A stretch of DNA of 64,000 nucleotides from assembly GCF_000757725.1 (NCBI RefSeq), contig NZ_JJMU01000012.1, forward strand, positions 41,369 through 105,368. The letters are read 5' to 3'. This document shows positions 20,773 through 29,305 of the stretch, piece by piece. The DNA comes from Sphingobacterium deserti. GTDB taxonomy: Bacteria > Bacteroidota > Bacteroidia > Sphingobacteriales > Sphingobacteriaceae. The position numbers and the translations under genes are program-made. Numbering within the stretch: position 1 is the stretch's first letter; every line of letters begins with the position of its first letter. The notes beneath the pieces are model-generated. The model ran no database searches and had not been told where the DNA came from. It saw only the letters and a list, made by a program, of their open reading frames with translations.

Positions 20773-21960
20773 TTACGCTACGATTTCAGTTACCTGACCA
20801 GCACCTACTGTTCTACCACCTTCACGGATAGCGAAACGTAGACCCTTTTCCATTGCGATTGCGTTGATCAACTTCACAGTGATTGTGATGTTATCACCAG
20901 GCATAACCATTTCAGTACCTTCTGGTAGAGAAATTTCACCTGTTACGTCAGTCGTACGGAAATAGAACTGAGGACGGTATTTGTTGAAGAATGGCGTGTG
21001 ACGACCACCTTCTGCTTTTGACAATACGTAAACCTCAGCTTTGAAATCTGTGTGAGGAGTTACTGTACCTGGTTTACAGATAACCATACCACGACGGATA
21101 TCAGTTTTCTCAATACCACGTAACAATAGACCTACGTTATCACCAGCTTCACCGTAATCTAAGATTTTACGGAACATCTCAACACCTGTTACAGTAGATT
21201 TCAAGTTTTCAGCACCCATACCTAGGATCTCAACTGGATCACCAGAGTTGATTACACCTCTTTCGATACGACCTGTAGCAACTGTACCACGACCTGTGAT
21301 TGAGAATACGTCCTCGATAGGCATCAAGAAAGGCAATTCAGTCAAACGTGGAGGAATTGGAATGTAGTTATCTACAGCATCCATCAATTCCATGATTTTG
21401 TCAACCCACTCAGTCTCGCCATTCAACGCTCCTAATGCAGATCCTTTGATTACAGGAATATCATCACCTGGGAATTCGTAGAAAGATAATAGTTCACGAA
21501 CTTCCATCTCAACTAAGTCTAACAACTCCTCGTCGTCAACTAAGTCAGTTTTGTTCATAAAAACAACTAGAGCCGGTACACCTACCTGACGAGCCAAAAG
21601 AATGTGCTCGCGAGTTTGAGGCATAGGACCGTCAGTAGCAGCTACAACGATGATAGCACCATCCATTTGAGCCGCACCAGTAACCATGTTTTTCACATAA
21701 TCGGCGTGACCTGGACAGTCTACGTGTGCATAGTGACGGTTAGCTGTTGAATACTCAACGTGTGCAGTATTAATTGTGATACCACGCTCTTTTTCTTCAG
21801 GAGCAGAGTCAATTGAATCAAATGAACGAGCTTCTGACAAACCTTTATCAGCTAATACTTTAGTGATAGCCGCTGTAGTAGTTGTTTTACCGTGGTCAAC
21901 GTGACCGATAGTACCAATGTTTAAGTGGGGTTTACTACGGTCAAATTTCTCTTTTGCCAT
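20773..21960 (-). CDS. tuf: Elongation factor Tu
   Basis: 395 residues, the standard length. The GTPase motifs are intact: GHVDHGKTT (P-loop, about 19-27), the [12 protein letters not shown] switch I, DCPGHADY (G3, about 80-87), NKTD (G4) and SAL (G5). Domains 2 and 3 follow ([12 protein letters not shown], ending in [14 protein letters not shown]). It delivers aminoacyl-tRNA to the ribosome. It lies in the conserved tRNA-tuf-tRNA-Trp-secE cluster with its own promoter and terminator. Confidence 0.99.
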   Translation of the reverse strand: MAKEKFDRSKPHLNIGTIGHVDHGKTTTTAAITKVLADKGLSEARSFDSIDSAPEEKERGITINTAHVEYSTANRHYAHVDCPGHADYVKNMVTGAAQMDGAIIVVAATDGPMPQTREHILLARQVGVPALVVFMNKTDLVDDEELLDLVEMEVRELLSFYEFPGDDIPVIKGSALGALNGETEWVDKIMELMDAVDNYIPIPPRLTELPFLMPIEDVFSITGRGTVATGRIERGVINSGDPVEILGMGAENLKSTVTGVEMFRKILDYGEAGDNVGLLLRGIEKTDIRRGMVICKPGTVTPHTDFKAEVYVLSKAEGGRHTPFFNKYRPQFYFRTTDVTGEISLPEGTEMVMPGDNITITVKLINAIAMEKGLRFAIREGGRTVGAGQVTEIVA

Positions 21961-22007
21961 GTTTATGCGAATTAGTAATTATAAAATATTTCTTAATTAA
22001 TCCTTTA

Positions 22008-22033
22008 CAAAAGTAAAAACTTTTTGTTATGCG

Positions 22034-22040
<7 letters not shown>
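22008..22040 (-). promoter_or_regulatory. tuf promoter overlapping the tRNA-Thr(GGT) 3' end
   Basis: Minus-strand TTTG (22040-22037), 21-bp spacer, TACTTTTG (22015-22008). The -33 element lies within the acceptor arm of the upstream tRNA-Thr, so tuf can be transcribed both from here and by read-through from the tRNA cluster. Confidence 0.55.
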
Positions 22041-22105
<65 letters not shown>

Positions 22106-22201
22106 TTTTTCTAAAAGCTTATTTACAGATAAATGCCTCCACCTTATTTTAGATACTTTCATCAAAAAGACAGAGACTTAATCAAATATTAAAAAAAATT
22201 G

Positions 22202-22274
22202 AGCGGAAGACGGGTCTCGAACCCGCAACCTATAGCTTGGAAGGCTATCGCTCTACCAATTGAGCTACTTCCGC
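22202..22274 (-). tRNA. tRNA-Gly (anticodon TCC)
   Basis: 73 nt. Acceptor GCGGAAG/CTTCCGC is perfect, discriminator T. The anticodon stem ATAGC/GCTAT carries loop CTTCCAA, so the anticodon is TCC. T arm GGTTCGAGAC. CCA is not encoded. Confidence 0.95.
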
Positions 22275-22318
22275 TTTTTGTCCAGAAGCATTTCTGCTTC
22301 CGGACGTTTTAAAAAGTG

Positions 22319-22399
22319 TGGAGGGAGAAGGATTCGAACCTTCGAAGCCGAAGCAACGGATTTACAGTCCGTCCCATTTGACCGCTCTGGAACCCCTCC
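22319..22399 (-). tRNA. tRNA-Tyr (anticodon GTA)
   Basis: 81 nt with a long variable arm, as expected for type II bacterial tRNA-Tyr. The anticodon stem ACGGA/TCCGT carries loop CTGTAAA, so the anticodon is GTA. Acceptor GGAGGGG/TCCCTCC with discriminator A. Confidence 0.95.
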
Positions 22400-22426
22400 A
22401 GACCTGCAATCGAAATTGCATTTTGG

Positions 22427-22499
<73 letters not shown>

Positions 22500-22550
22500 A
22501 TATTATTTAAAAAACTCTCTTTTAAGAACTTCTATCCTTTCAGATAGCGA

Positions 22551-22584
22551 GTGCAAAAATCCAATTTACTTTTGATATTTGCAA
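22551..22584 (-). promoter_or_regulatory. Possible proximal promoter of the tRNA-tuf cluster
   Basis: Minus-strand TTG (22584-22582) is followed after about 20 bp by GATTTTTGC (ending at 22552), one mismatch from TAnnTTTG. The first tRNA begins about 50 bp downstream. Confidence 0.4.
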
Positions 22585-22668
22585 GTTTTTTAAAAAACTT
22601 TTTTTTATCGTGTTAAAGAACTCTTTTCAATCCACTCAACCCGTTTACCGTGTTTGAATTTGATGATG

Positions 22669-22698
22669 CAAAGATAGTGACTCCACGCAGACTTCAAA
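22669..22698 (-). promoter_or_regulatory. Distal promoter of the tRNA-tuf cluster
   Basis: Minus-strand TTTG (22698-22695), 18-bp spacer, TATCTTTG (22676-22669), a perfect -7. It would give a leader of about 160 nt before tRNA-Thr(TGT). Confidence 0.6.
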
Positions 22699-22804
22699 AA
22701 TATTTATCAAAAAAAAACAGCGTTTCCGACCATATACTTGATATGCAATGAAATAATTTACATCTTGCACCGCATTTTTTAAGGCAGCTTTTACTACAAC
22801 ATTC

Positions 22805-23965
22805 ATGAAACTTACATTCACTTTTAAAAACGTACTTTTTTTCACGCTGTTTTGCTTACAATTTTTGCCCACGCTTACCTTCGCTCAAGAGAATAATCTT
22901 GTAAAAAAGATAATAAAAAAATTCCTCTCCTCGGAAACGGACTCCACCCGGGGCGGTAGCCTAATCGTTCTGCCGGCCGTTGGCTATGCGCAAGAATCGG
23001 GATTTGAATACGGAATTGCCAGCACCTACAACTTTTTTTTAGACAAAGACGATCTTAGCAGTCGCACCTCTAATATCACGCTGATCGGCACATTGACAAC
23101 GGAGAAACAGAAAAACATTAAGCTGACTTCGGATATCTGGACCAAAGACAATGAGTACCACATCCTTTCTGAGCTTCGCTACCGCGATTGGCCTTTCAAT
23201 TTCTACGGATTGGGCTCTGATACCTGGCTGGCCGACGAAGACTTTCTAGGACAAAAGCTTATTCGTGCAAAAGTGGACGTAGAAAAAAGTATTCTACGGA
23301 ACCTTTACGCCGGTGTAAATTTAACCTACGAACATTTTAGGTTTGAAGATCCGGAACTTGGTGGAATCTTCGATCAAGATAATGTCATTGGAAAGGCTGG
23401 TGGACAGTATCTCGCATTAGGTGTATCGTCGCTATATGACACCCGTAATAACACAACGTATACGACGGACGGCTTATATGCTCGTCTCAAATACGACTAT
23501 TCACCCAATTTCTTTGGAAAGGATAATTTTATAGGAAGTGAGGTTGAAGTGGATCTACGGGGATTTAGAAAGATTGCGCAGCCGCTTACCCTCGCTGCGC
23601 AGGTGCTGTACCGAGGAACATACGGTAAGAATGTACCCTTTTATGCTTATCGCGATTTGGGCGGTGATATGACGATGCGCGGGTATTATTTGGGGCGCTA
23701 TAAAGATAGAAATTATGCGACAGCGCAGGCAGAGCTTCGCTATCGTTTTATGCCGCGATTTGGCATCGTAGGATTTGCCGGCACTGGTGGCACTTTCTCA
23801 CCGCAACATGCGATACGTCTGGTACCCAGTTTCGGTGGCGGCATTCGATATTTCTTCAGCCTCGAACACAACAGCACGGTTCGCATAGACTACGCCCTTG
23901 GCGAAAAAAGGCCAGGCGAAAAAAGACAGTCTGGCTTCTACCTGAGTATTAGTGAAGCGTTTTAA
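22805..23965 (+). CDS. BamA/TamA-like (surface antigen D15) outer-membrane beta-barrel protein
   Basis: 386 residues with a signal peptide (MKLTFTFKNVLFFTLFCLQF, cleavage near AQ at 28-29). There are no POTRA repeats; the mature protein is almost entirely a beta-barrel: alternating strands, LYARLKYDYSPNFF, DLRGFRKIAQPLTLAAQVL, then the D15-type GGDMTMRGYYLGRYKDRNY, which resembles the family's RGY motif in loop 6. It ends in Phe (LSISEAF), a typical outer-membrane insertion signal. Such short Omp85 relatives are common in Bacteroidota; the cargo is unknown. It is a single gene with no clear operon partners. Confidence 0.75.
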   Translation: MKLTFTFKNVLFFTLFCLQFLPTLTFAQENNLVKKIIKKFLSSETDSTRGGSLIVLPAVGYAQESGFEYGIASTYNFFLDKDDLSSRTSNITLIGTLTTEKQKNIKLTSDIWTKDNEYHILSELRYRDWPFNFYGLGSDTWLADEDFLGQKLIRAKVDVEKSILRNLYAGVNLTYEHFRFEDPELGGIFDQDNVIGKAGGQYLALGVSSLYDTRNNTTYTTDGLYARLKYDYSPNFFGKDNFIGSEVEVDLRGFRKIAQPLTLAAQVLYRGTYGKNVPFYAYRDLGGDMTMRGYYLGRYKDRNYATAQAELRYRFMPRFGIVGFAGTGGTFSPQHAIRLVPSFGGGIRYFFSLEHNSTVRIDYALGEKRPGEKRQSGFYLSISEAF

Positions 23966-24036
23966 TACATGAGTGTTTGCTTTATGCCACTGCGATGTGG
24001 TTGAAAGTCATCAGAAATGTTATTGCTATAAATAGT

Positions 24037-24052
24037 TGACCCCGCGGGGTCA
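24037..24052. other. Perfect 16-bp GC-rich palindrome
   Basis: TGACCCCGCGGGGTCA reads the same on both strands. It lies in the 172-bp gap between the convergent barrel gene (ends 23965) and the minus-strand gene ending at 24138. As RNA it could form a 6-bp stem with a CGCG loop followed by TTTGTTA, a weak terminator; as DNA it could be a protein-binding site. Confidence 0.4.
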
Positions 24053-24137
24053 TTTGTTACACGTTTCTCATGAATACTAGACATAGAGACCGTTGAAATA
24101 CGTCCAGCAGAGTTACACGCTATTTTTTTGAAACGCA

Positions 24138-24614
24138 TTACTTGTCGTTTCGGTAAGGATAACGCAGTCGGAAGTTTTCTTTGCGCTGCCCCTCTCTTCG
24201 CATGACGATCCCAAAATGAAACAAGTCAACGCTGACTATTACGCGTGAATCAGCTATTAGCTCCTTCCAACGCGACCGACATTTATAGGGTTCATGAACG
24301 ATCAGAATCTTGCCGTTCTGTAGCAGTTGAAACAGCTCAGCAGACGAAACAGTCGCTAGATCTACCCAAACAGCTGCACTCTTTTGTGAGCTTTCCGGAA
24401 GCGTTAGTTCGTTGACATCCAAATACGAAAGAACTGCGCTAAGCAGCTGACGATAACGCCAAAAAAAAGAAGGAGGAAAGGACACTTCAGTCGACCAAAA
24501 ATGGGTCTTGTTATATATTACTTGATCCGCCAGCGCATAGACAAACGGGGAATGGGTGCCATGCCGGCTATTAGCCACAATAAAATGTTTAACCAGATCG
24601 AAGTAGTACCGCAT
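24138..24614 (-). CDS. Shortened SAM-methyltransferase-like protein, probably non-catalytic
   Basis: 158 residues. The beginning (MRYYFDLVKHFI...SRHGTHSPFVYALADQVIY) and the end (SVDLFHFGIVMRREGQRKENFRLRYP) resemble a Bacteroidota class I methyltransferase family of about 220-260 residues that I recall with HGxHSPFVY at the start and a TxDLFxxGxVF...KExFxxRY ending. The region between, where the glycine-rich SAM-binding loop should be, is missing: only about 80 residues (VWVDLATVSSAELFQLLQNG) separate the two ends. It may be an internally deleted remnant or a genuine short form. It follows the histidine kinase gene by 28 bp and may belong to the tolC operon. Confidence 0.55.
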   Translation of the reverse strand: MRYYFDLVKHFIVANSRHGTHSPFVYALADQVIYNKTHFWSTEVSFPPSFFWRYRQLLSAVLSYLDVNELTLPESSQKSAAVWVDLATVSSAELFQLLQNGKILIVHEPYKCRSRWKELIADSRVIVSVDLFHFGIVMRREGQRKENFRLRYPYRNDK

Positions 24615-24642
24615 GAAGCAAAAATAATGGAATTTTTGCTAG

Positions 24643-25968
24643 CTACGATTGGAACTGTAAGATAAAAGCACTACCCTCGCCCTCTTTGCTTTCAACAAAC
24701 AGGTTGCCCTTGTGAAGAAGCATGATCTGTTTACTCAATGTTAAGCCTACTCCACTACCGGATTTCTTCGTTGTGAAGAAAGGTGTAAAGATCTGTTCCT
24801 GAATATCCGCAGGCATGCCACAGCCGTTATCTTGAACTTTGATGACCGTAAACCCATCTCGCTGTAATCCAGCGATGCTAATGTATGGGTTTTCAGCATC
24901 TTTTACCGCTTCAATGGCATTCAGCAGCAGATTTATCAAGGCTTGTTCTAGTAGATTAATATCAGCCTTTAGTGCGAGCCGGCGATCTTTCAATATAATA
25001 TCCAAATCAATATTTTTTTGGAGTAATGTAGGCTCAAGCAACTGGTAGATATTTTCGAAAAGTACCTTCAATTGAATTTCTTCTAAATTTGGTTCATCGA
25101 CGCGGTTGATTAGGCGGTAACTTTTAGCAAACTGCAGCAACCCTTCGCTACGGCGCTTGATTGTATAAATTCCTACTTTCAAATCATCAACATCATCCTC
25201 ATTGTAACCTTGTCCCAAACGATCGTGCAAGGTTTCTGCCAAAGAACTGATGGGCGCTATCGAATTCATAATCTCGTGGGTCAATACGCGCAATAGCTTC
25301 TGCCAAGCCTTTGTTTCTGTTGCATCAATAGCCTCGTTGATATTTTGGTAAACGACGATCCGAAATGTACCGTCCTGCGTCTCAAACTCCGACCCGTGCA
25401 TTAGAAGCTTGATTTTACCTACGGCAGAACTAACGGTTTCCATTTGCTGTGTGCCCAGTGTCATCTGTATGGTCTTCTCATACAGATCTTCGTGACGTTT
25501 GATCAATCCACGAAGGTTGCCGAGATGCGGTGTTTGAAATAGCTGTTTAAATGCATCATTAATCCATATCACTTTCCCGGTATCTCCTTGATAGAATATT
25601 ATCGCAGAATCCAGCATATTGATAACTTTATTCAAATATTGATGCTGGATTTCCTTATCGATACTGATTTGCTTATATACCTGATTGATGTTGTTAAAAG
25701 CGAGGAACAATTTGCCTTCCATAGTATCTGGCCTTTTGACAGCAAACCTGCGCGTAAAATCTCGATAACGCACCGCTTCTGAAAAGTCGACTACATGGCT
25801 TACCAACTTCCGTTCCGATGCTAACCAGCGATAGACAACCAGCAAAAACAGGATGAAAAGAAGCGATGCATACAGATAAAACTTGAGTAATAATACATAA
25901 GCAATGACTACAGCCGCTATAGCAATAACTGTGGTTTTCAAGAAAAAGTAAACGCCCAGCTTAGTCAT
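24643..25968 (-). CDS. Sensor histidine kinase (NtrB/NtrY-like)
   Basis: 441 residues. Two adjacent membrane segments (about 8-28 and 31-50) leave almost no periplasmic loop, so the signal is probably sensed in the membrane or cytoplasm. A PAS-like region follows (LDSAIIFYQGDTGKVIWINDAF, about 118-140). The H-box LTHEIMNSIAPI has the phosphorylatable His near residue 230. The ATPase domain shows the N-box (INLLLNAIEAV), G1 (DNGCGMP), an F-box (FTPFFTTKKSGSGVGLTL) and G2. The gene starts two bases after the sigma-54 response regulator gene, and the pair is its obvious cognate system. It should phosphorylate that regulator when the efflux locus is needed. Confidence 0.93.
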   Translation of the reverse strand: MTKLGVYFFLKTTVIAIAAVVIAYVLLLKFYLYASLLFILFLLVVYRWLASERKLVSHVVDFSEAVRYRDFTRRFAVKRPDTMEGKLFLAFNNINQVYKQISIDKEIQHQYLNKVINMLDSAIIFYQGDTGKVIWINDAFKQLFQTPHLGNLRGLIKRHEDLYEKTIQMTLGTQQMETVSSAVGKIKLLMHGSEFETQDGTFRIVVYQNINEAIDATETKAWQKLLRVLTHEIMNSIAPISSLAETLHDRLGQGYNEDDVDDLKVGIYTIKRRSEGLLQFAKSYRLINRVDEPNLEEIQLKVLFENIYQLLEPTLLQKNIDLDIILKDRRLALKADINLLEQALINLLLNAIEAVKDAENPYISIAGLQRDGFTVIKVQDNGCGMPADIQEQIFTPFFTTKKSGSGVGLTLSKQIMLLHKGNLFVESKEGEGSAFILQFQS

Positions 25969-25970
25969 GC

Positions 25971-27335
25971 TTAAATATCGTATTTCTCCATGCGCCTATA
26001 TAGTGCCGCCCTTGTCAGTCCCAACTCGCGAGCAGCCTTGCTAATGTTCCCACTATAACGTTCAATAGCAGATTTTATCGCTTTTCGCTCCATTTCTTCC
26101 AAGCTTTGATTCGAGACAATTTGTTGGGCAAATCCGTTATCAGCTGCCTGTTCTTGCTCAATGGGAGAGAACAGAATATCAATATCGCGAATGCTTTTTT
26201 GCTCCGCCATAATTACCGCTCTTTCCAAGCTGTATTGTAATTCCCTGACATTGCCGGGAAAATGGTAGGCTCTTAACTTTTGAAGGGCTTCCTTTTCTAA
26301 GCCTTCTATATTTTTGTGGTATTTCCCACTGTAGAAATCCAGGAAATGATTAGCGAGCAGTACGATATCCTCACCGCGTTCGCGCAAGGGCGGCACCTGA
26401 ATTTCAACGGTATTGATGCGGTAAATCAAGTCCTTTCGAAACTTGCTCTCGTCGGCAAGCGTCTTCAGCGGCACATTGGTGGCACTCAGCAAACGAATAT
26501 CAACCGGAATACCTTGATATGAACCTAATGGCGTCACCTGTCGGTTTTGCAGCACACTTAGTAATTTGGCTTGTTGCTGCAGTGCAATATTTCCGATCTC
26601 GTCTAAAAATAGTGTCCCGCCGTTTGCCGCTTCAAATCGTCCCTGCCGATCTTCACGAGCGTCTGTAAAAGCACCCTTTTTGTAACCAAATAGTTCACTT
26701 TCAAACAAGGTATCTGTTAAAGCTCCTACATCGACTTTTATATACGGCCCTTTGGTACGTAGCGATCGTTTATGAAGCGCCTGCGCGATTAAATCTTTAC
26801 CTGTTCCATTTTCCCCCAATATTAAGATATTGGCTTCCGTAGGCGCAACTTTATCTATTTTATATTGAAGATCTTCCATAATGGCAGATTTTCCAACAAG
26901 ATCGCTCTCTTCCTTTTGTTTCTGAACAATGGTTTTGCCTACGGTAGTTCCTTTTCCTTCTTCAAAAACCGTGTTCAGCGTTTCTAATAGCAAATCATTC
27001 TGCCAGGGTTTAACGATGAAATCAGAAGCGCCTTGCTTTAGTGAACGTACAGCCAAATCCACAGCACCATAGGCCGTTATCATCACCACCTGTATATGTG
27101 GGTAATTACTCTTTATTTTACCGAGCCAATACAAGCCCTCATTACCCGTATTGATAGCACTTTTAAAGTTCATATCCAGCAACACCACGTCCACAGCTTC
27201 CCGCCCAAGGATGTGCATAAGATTCTCTGGATTCTTTTCCACAAGTACCTGTTTGACCTTTGGTTTCAGCAGTATACGGACGGCCGTCAACAGATCTTGG
27301 TCATCATCAACGATTAATATGGTCGCTTTTTTCAT
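25971..27335 (-). CDS. Sigma-54-dependent response regulator (NtrC/AtoC family)
   Basis: 454 residues in three domains. Receiver, about 5-120, with acidic DDDQ near residue 10, phospho-acceptor Asp in VVLLDMNF near 55 and Lys in VKPW near 108. AAA+ domain, about 145-375, with Walker A GENGTGKD, ELFGYKKGAFTDA and Walker B GGTLFLDEIG. The sigma-54 contact loop reads GAFTDA instead of the textbook GAFTGA. A Fis-type helix-turn-helix at the end (NISKAARELGLTRAALYRRM) should bind palindromic enhancers. It is co-transcribed with tolC (15 bp upstream) and the kinase. I infer it binds the TGTyCG-N4-CGrACA palindromes at the four sigma-54 promoters of this locus, including the one in front of tolC, making it autoregulated. 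Confidence 0.95.
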   Translation of the reverse strand: MKKATILIVDDDQDLLTAVRILLKPKVKQVLVEKNPENLMHILGREAVDVVLLDMNFKSAINTGNEGLYWLGKIKSNYPHIQVVMITAYGAVDLAVRSLKQGASDFIVKPWQNDLLLETLNTVFEEGKGTTVGKTIVQKQKEESDLVGKSAIMEDLQYKIDKVAPTEANILILGENGTGKDLIAQALHKRSLRTKGPYIKVDVGALTDTLFESELFGYKKGAFTDAREDRQGRFEAANGGTLFLDEIGNIALQQQAKLLSVLQNRQVTPLGSYQGIPVDIRLLSATNVPLKTLADESKFRKDLIYRINTVEIQVPPLRERGEDIVLLANHFLDFYSGKYHKNIEGLEKEALQKLRAYHFPGNVRELQYSLERAVIMAEQKSIRDIDILFSPIEQEQAADNGFAQQIVSNQSLEEMERKAIKSAIERYSGNISKAARELGLTRAALYRRMEKYDI

Positions 27336-27350
27336 GAGTCACTAAGATAC

Positions 27351-28679
27351 TTACAATTCCAATAATCCCGAATAATAATCATTTATATATTTTTGAAACA
27401 GCCACTCGTACTGCTTGATCAACAATTGGTTTCGTGCATTATCCAGCTTAGTCTTTGCTGTGAGAAACAAAACTGAATTGCTATTCCCGGCATCGAAATG
27501 CACTTGGGCTATACGAAAGGCCTCTTCATAACTCCGTTCCTGTTTTTTTAGGTTCCCGACGTTTTGCTTTAGCGTGGAGAGATTGAAAACGGTTTTCGCT
27601 GTTTCTTCACGCACAAGGTTTTCCTGCACTTTCTTATTCCATCGCGCTTGTTCCAAATCTATTCTTGCTAGCTTCACCTGGCTGCGTACAACCATCTGAT
27701 TAAAAATTGGAATTTGAAGCGTCAGTCCAATCCCTTTCGATGGATAATTACGAATCTGTTGCCAATAATTGTAGCCCATCGCATCGACACTTGAATAAGG
27801 GGCTTGAATATTGGCGTTTAGAGAAAGCGACGGATAAAAAGCAGATTTAGCCACTTTGACATTATGCTCTGCTTCATCGATCCTATTCTTAAAACCTTTA
27901 AAATCGGGAAGTACCAAAAGCGCTTGTTCGTAGAGCGCAGCATTTGACAGCGAGGTTGCCTCTGAAGGCAACGGTAAGGGCTCAAGCTCCGGGAGTTCAT
28001 CCGGTGAGATGTACATCAGCCCCGCCAACCGTGCTTCGGAGGTATACAAATCTTGCTTGGTGGTTTCCAAGATATTTCGCTCCGTAGATGCCTGCCCCTC
28101 AATATCGTAAAAATCACCTGGATTTATAGCGCCTTCTCGCTGCATCACACTGGCCCTATGTAGGCTTTCTTCTGTTACAGCGAGCTGATTTTGAGCTTGC
28201 TCCAGCATATCACGAGATGTCAGAACGAAAATATAGGCCTCAATGACATCCAACCGCAGCTCATTAATGGCGCTTTCAAACTCAAACTTCCCCGCTTGGC
28301 GTGCACTAGCTTTGCTCCGTATATCATGTAACACTCGAAAACCGTTGAACACGGGCATGCTAAGCGACAATGATTGAGCGCCAATGAATAAATTGTTATC
28401 CACAAATTGGTTAGTAGTGCTGTTGATACTCCGACCTTCGCTATAGTTGTGGCTAATATTGCCATTTAGTGTCGGAAGGCGATTGTACCTAGCCTGCCTG
28501 TAATTCACTTCATTCCGAGCCAGCTCCAGCTCCGATCGCCTCAAACCGGGATTATTCTTGATCGCAATAGAAACGCAAGTAGCTAAAGACATTTTGCTTT
28601 CAGATTGACCCAGCGCAGCATCGCTACTAAAAACACAGATCCATAAGAAAACGATATATCGTAGATTATTTTTCATCAA
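27351..28679 (-). CDS. TolC-family outer-membrane efflux channel
   Basis: 442 residues with a signal peptide (MMKNNLRYIVFLWICVFSSDA, cleavage after about ALG). Two OEP repeats are visible: a first half with LATCVSIAIKNNPGLRRSELELARNEVNYRQARY and LSLSMPVFNGF, and a second half with AEHNVKVAKSAFYPSLSLNANI and GIGLTLQIPIFNQM, which is the usual TolC pseudo-repeat. Long helical stretches form the periplasmic tunnel. It is the channel partner of the divergent HlyD-like adaptor. Either of the two tandem ATGs at 28679/28676 can start it; a sigma-54 promoter ends about 9 bp before. Confidence 0.92.
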   Translation of the reverse strand: MMKNNLRYIVFLWICVFSSDAALGQSESKMSLATCVSIAIKNNPGLRRSELELARNEVNYRQARYNRLPTLNGNISHNYSEGRSINSTTNQFVDNNLFIGAQSLSLSMPVFNGFRVLHDIRSKASARQAGKFEFESAINELRLDVIEAYIFVLTSRDMLEQAQNQLAVTEESLHRASVMQREGAINPGDFYDIEGQASTERNILETTKQDLYTSEARLAGLMYISPDELPELEPLPLPSEATSLSNAALYEQALLVLPDFKGFKNRIDEAEHNVKVAKSAFYPSLSLNANIQAPYSSVDAMGYNYWQQIRNYPSKGIGLTLQIPIFNQMVVRSQVKLARIDLEQARWNKKVQENLVREETAKTVFNLSTLKQNVGNLKKQERSYEEAFRIAQVHFDAGNSNSVLFLTAKTKLDNARNQLLIKQYEWLFQKYINDYYSGLLEL

Positions 28680-28697
28680 AAACCTTTTCCAGCGATC

Positions 28698-28713
28698 AAC
28701 ACAGCGCGTGCCA
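28698..28713 (-). promoter_or_regulatory. Sigma-54 promoter of tolC-regulator-kinase operon
   Basis: Minus-strand TGGCACGCGCTGTGTT: -24 element TGGCACG perfect, -12 element GTGT with the key G at 28700. The expected start is near 28688, leaving a leader of about nine bases. The position of the -12 G relative to the operator pair is the same as at the permease 6 promoter (73.5 and 94.5 bp from the palindrome centres). Confidence 0.75.
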
Positions 28714-28765
28714 AAAACATAAACAACTCATCCCTAACAGTATGCAAACACGCAACACCTACTAC

Positions 28766-28802
28766 TGTTCGATTATGAACATTGGGTGTACGCCGTTGAA
28801 CA
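28766..28802. promoter_or_regulatory. Paired enhancer palindromes for the tolC promoter
   Basis: Site 1 TGTTCGATTATGAACA (28766-28781) and site 2 TGTACGCCGTTGAACA (28787-28802), centres exactly 21 bp (two helical turns) apart. Both match TGTyCG-N4-CGrACA with one or two changes. They fit upstream activating sites for the nearby NtrC-type regulator. Confidence 0.7.
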
Positions 28803-29199
28803 TGGGTCTGGACAGATGCTTTTACAGCGCAGCTTAAATAAACTTTCGCGTTATCGATGGAGAAGTGAGGGCATACTTCGGCAGATAGATGGAAGAGCAC
28901 GGACCTTTCCCGTGCACATTGGTACAGTTTTTCAATCATCAGCGGCGATTTTTCCGTAGCTACATTCTTATGTAGAAAGATCTATTTGATCGTAGGCTGT
29001 TGATATACAATATTTTTCAAACAGCTTCAATGATTCGAAATTGAGCATATTAGTCACATCGAGACATTTTGGACACAGCTTTAATTTCGCTTTCGGTACT
29101 TTCGAATCAAAGGGAGTGACAACCTTTCTAACAAGGCAAACAATGTTAAGCGCAAATTCCAATCCCTTTGAAAGCCAGCAAAAACGAAAATTATCCAGT

Positions 29200-29237
29200 T
29201 GTTCAAGACCGAACAGCGATCTGTCCGATTACGGACA
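29200..29237. promoter_or_regulatory. Paired enhancer palindromes for the adaptor/permease operon
   Basis: TGTTCAAGACCGAACA (29200-29215) and TGTCCGATTACGGACA (29222-29237); the second has perfect 6-bp arms. Centres are 22 bp apart. Confidence 0.7.
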
Positions 29238-29289
29238 TATACATAAGAAACCCTATGTTAAACAGCTAATAAACAACATATTACGAATT

Positions 29290-29305
29290 TGGCACATCTT
29301 TAAAG
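29290..29305 (+). promoter_or_regulatory. Sigma-54 promoter of the adaptor/ATPase/permease operon, degenerate -12
   Basis: TGGCACATCTTTAAAG: the -24 TGGCAC is perfect, but the -12 reads TAAA instead of TTGC. It is accepted because its -12 position (29303) is 73.5 bp from the centre of the nearer palindrome, exactly as at two other promoters of the locus. The start would be near 29315, about 49 bp before the ATG. Confidence 0.55.

Larger units (their letters stand above)
22500..22804. other. Gene-free stretch between tRNA cluster and outer-membrane protein gene
   Basis: About 305 bp. It holds the two minus-strand promoter candidates of the tRNA cluster and an AT-only 18-bp palindrome at 22583-22600. 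No clear plus-strand promoter for the gene at 22805 was found, and no ORF here looks real. Confidence 0.6.

Noticed and set aside
22583..22600. AAGTTTTTTAAAAAACTT palindrome with T-run, terminator-like on the plus strand
   Set aside because: No plus-strand gene lies upstream, and AT-only palindromes are expected by chance in this composition.
28809..28814. Additional TGGACA half-site next to the tolC operators
   Set aside because: It has no inverted partner at the right distance; treated as chance.
28676..28939. 87-codon minus-strand frame upstream of tolC
   Set aside because: It runs through the sigma-54 promoter and the operator pair and has no recognisable protein features.
28968..29162. 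64-codon minus-strand frame with a CPKC motif
   Set aside because: The single C-x2-C is not enough; it has no promoter or ribosome site and lies in the regulatory region. Kept as unlikely rather than impossible.
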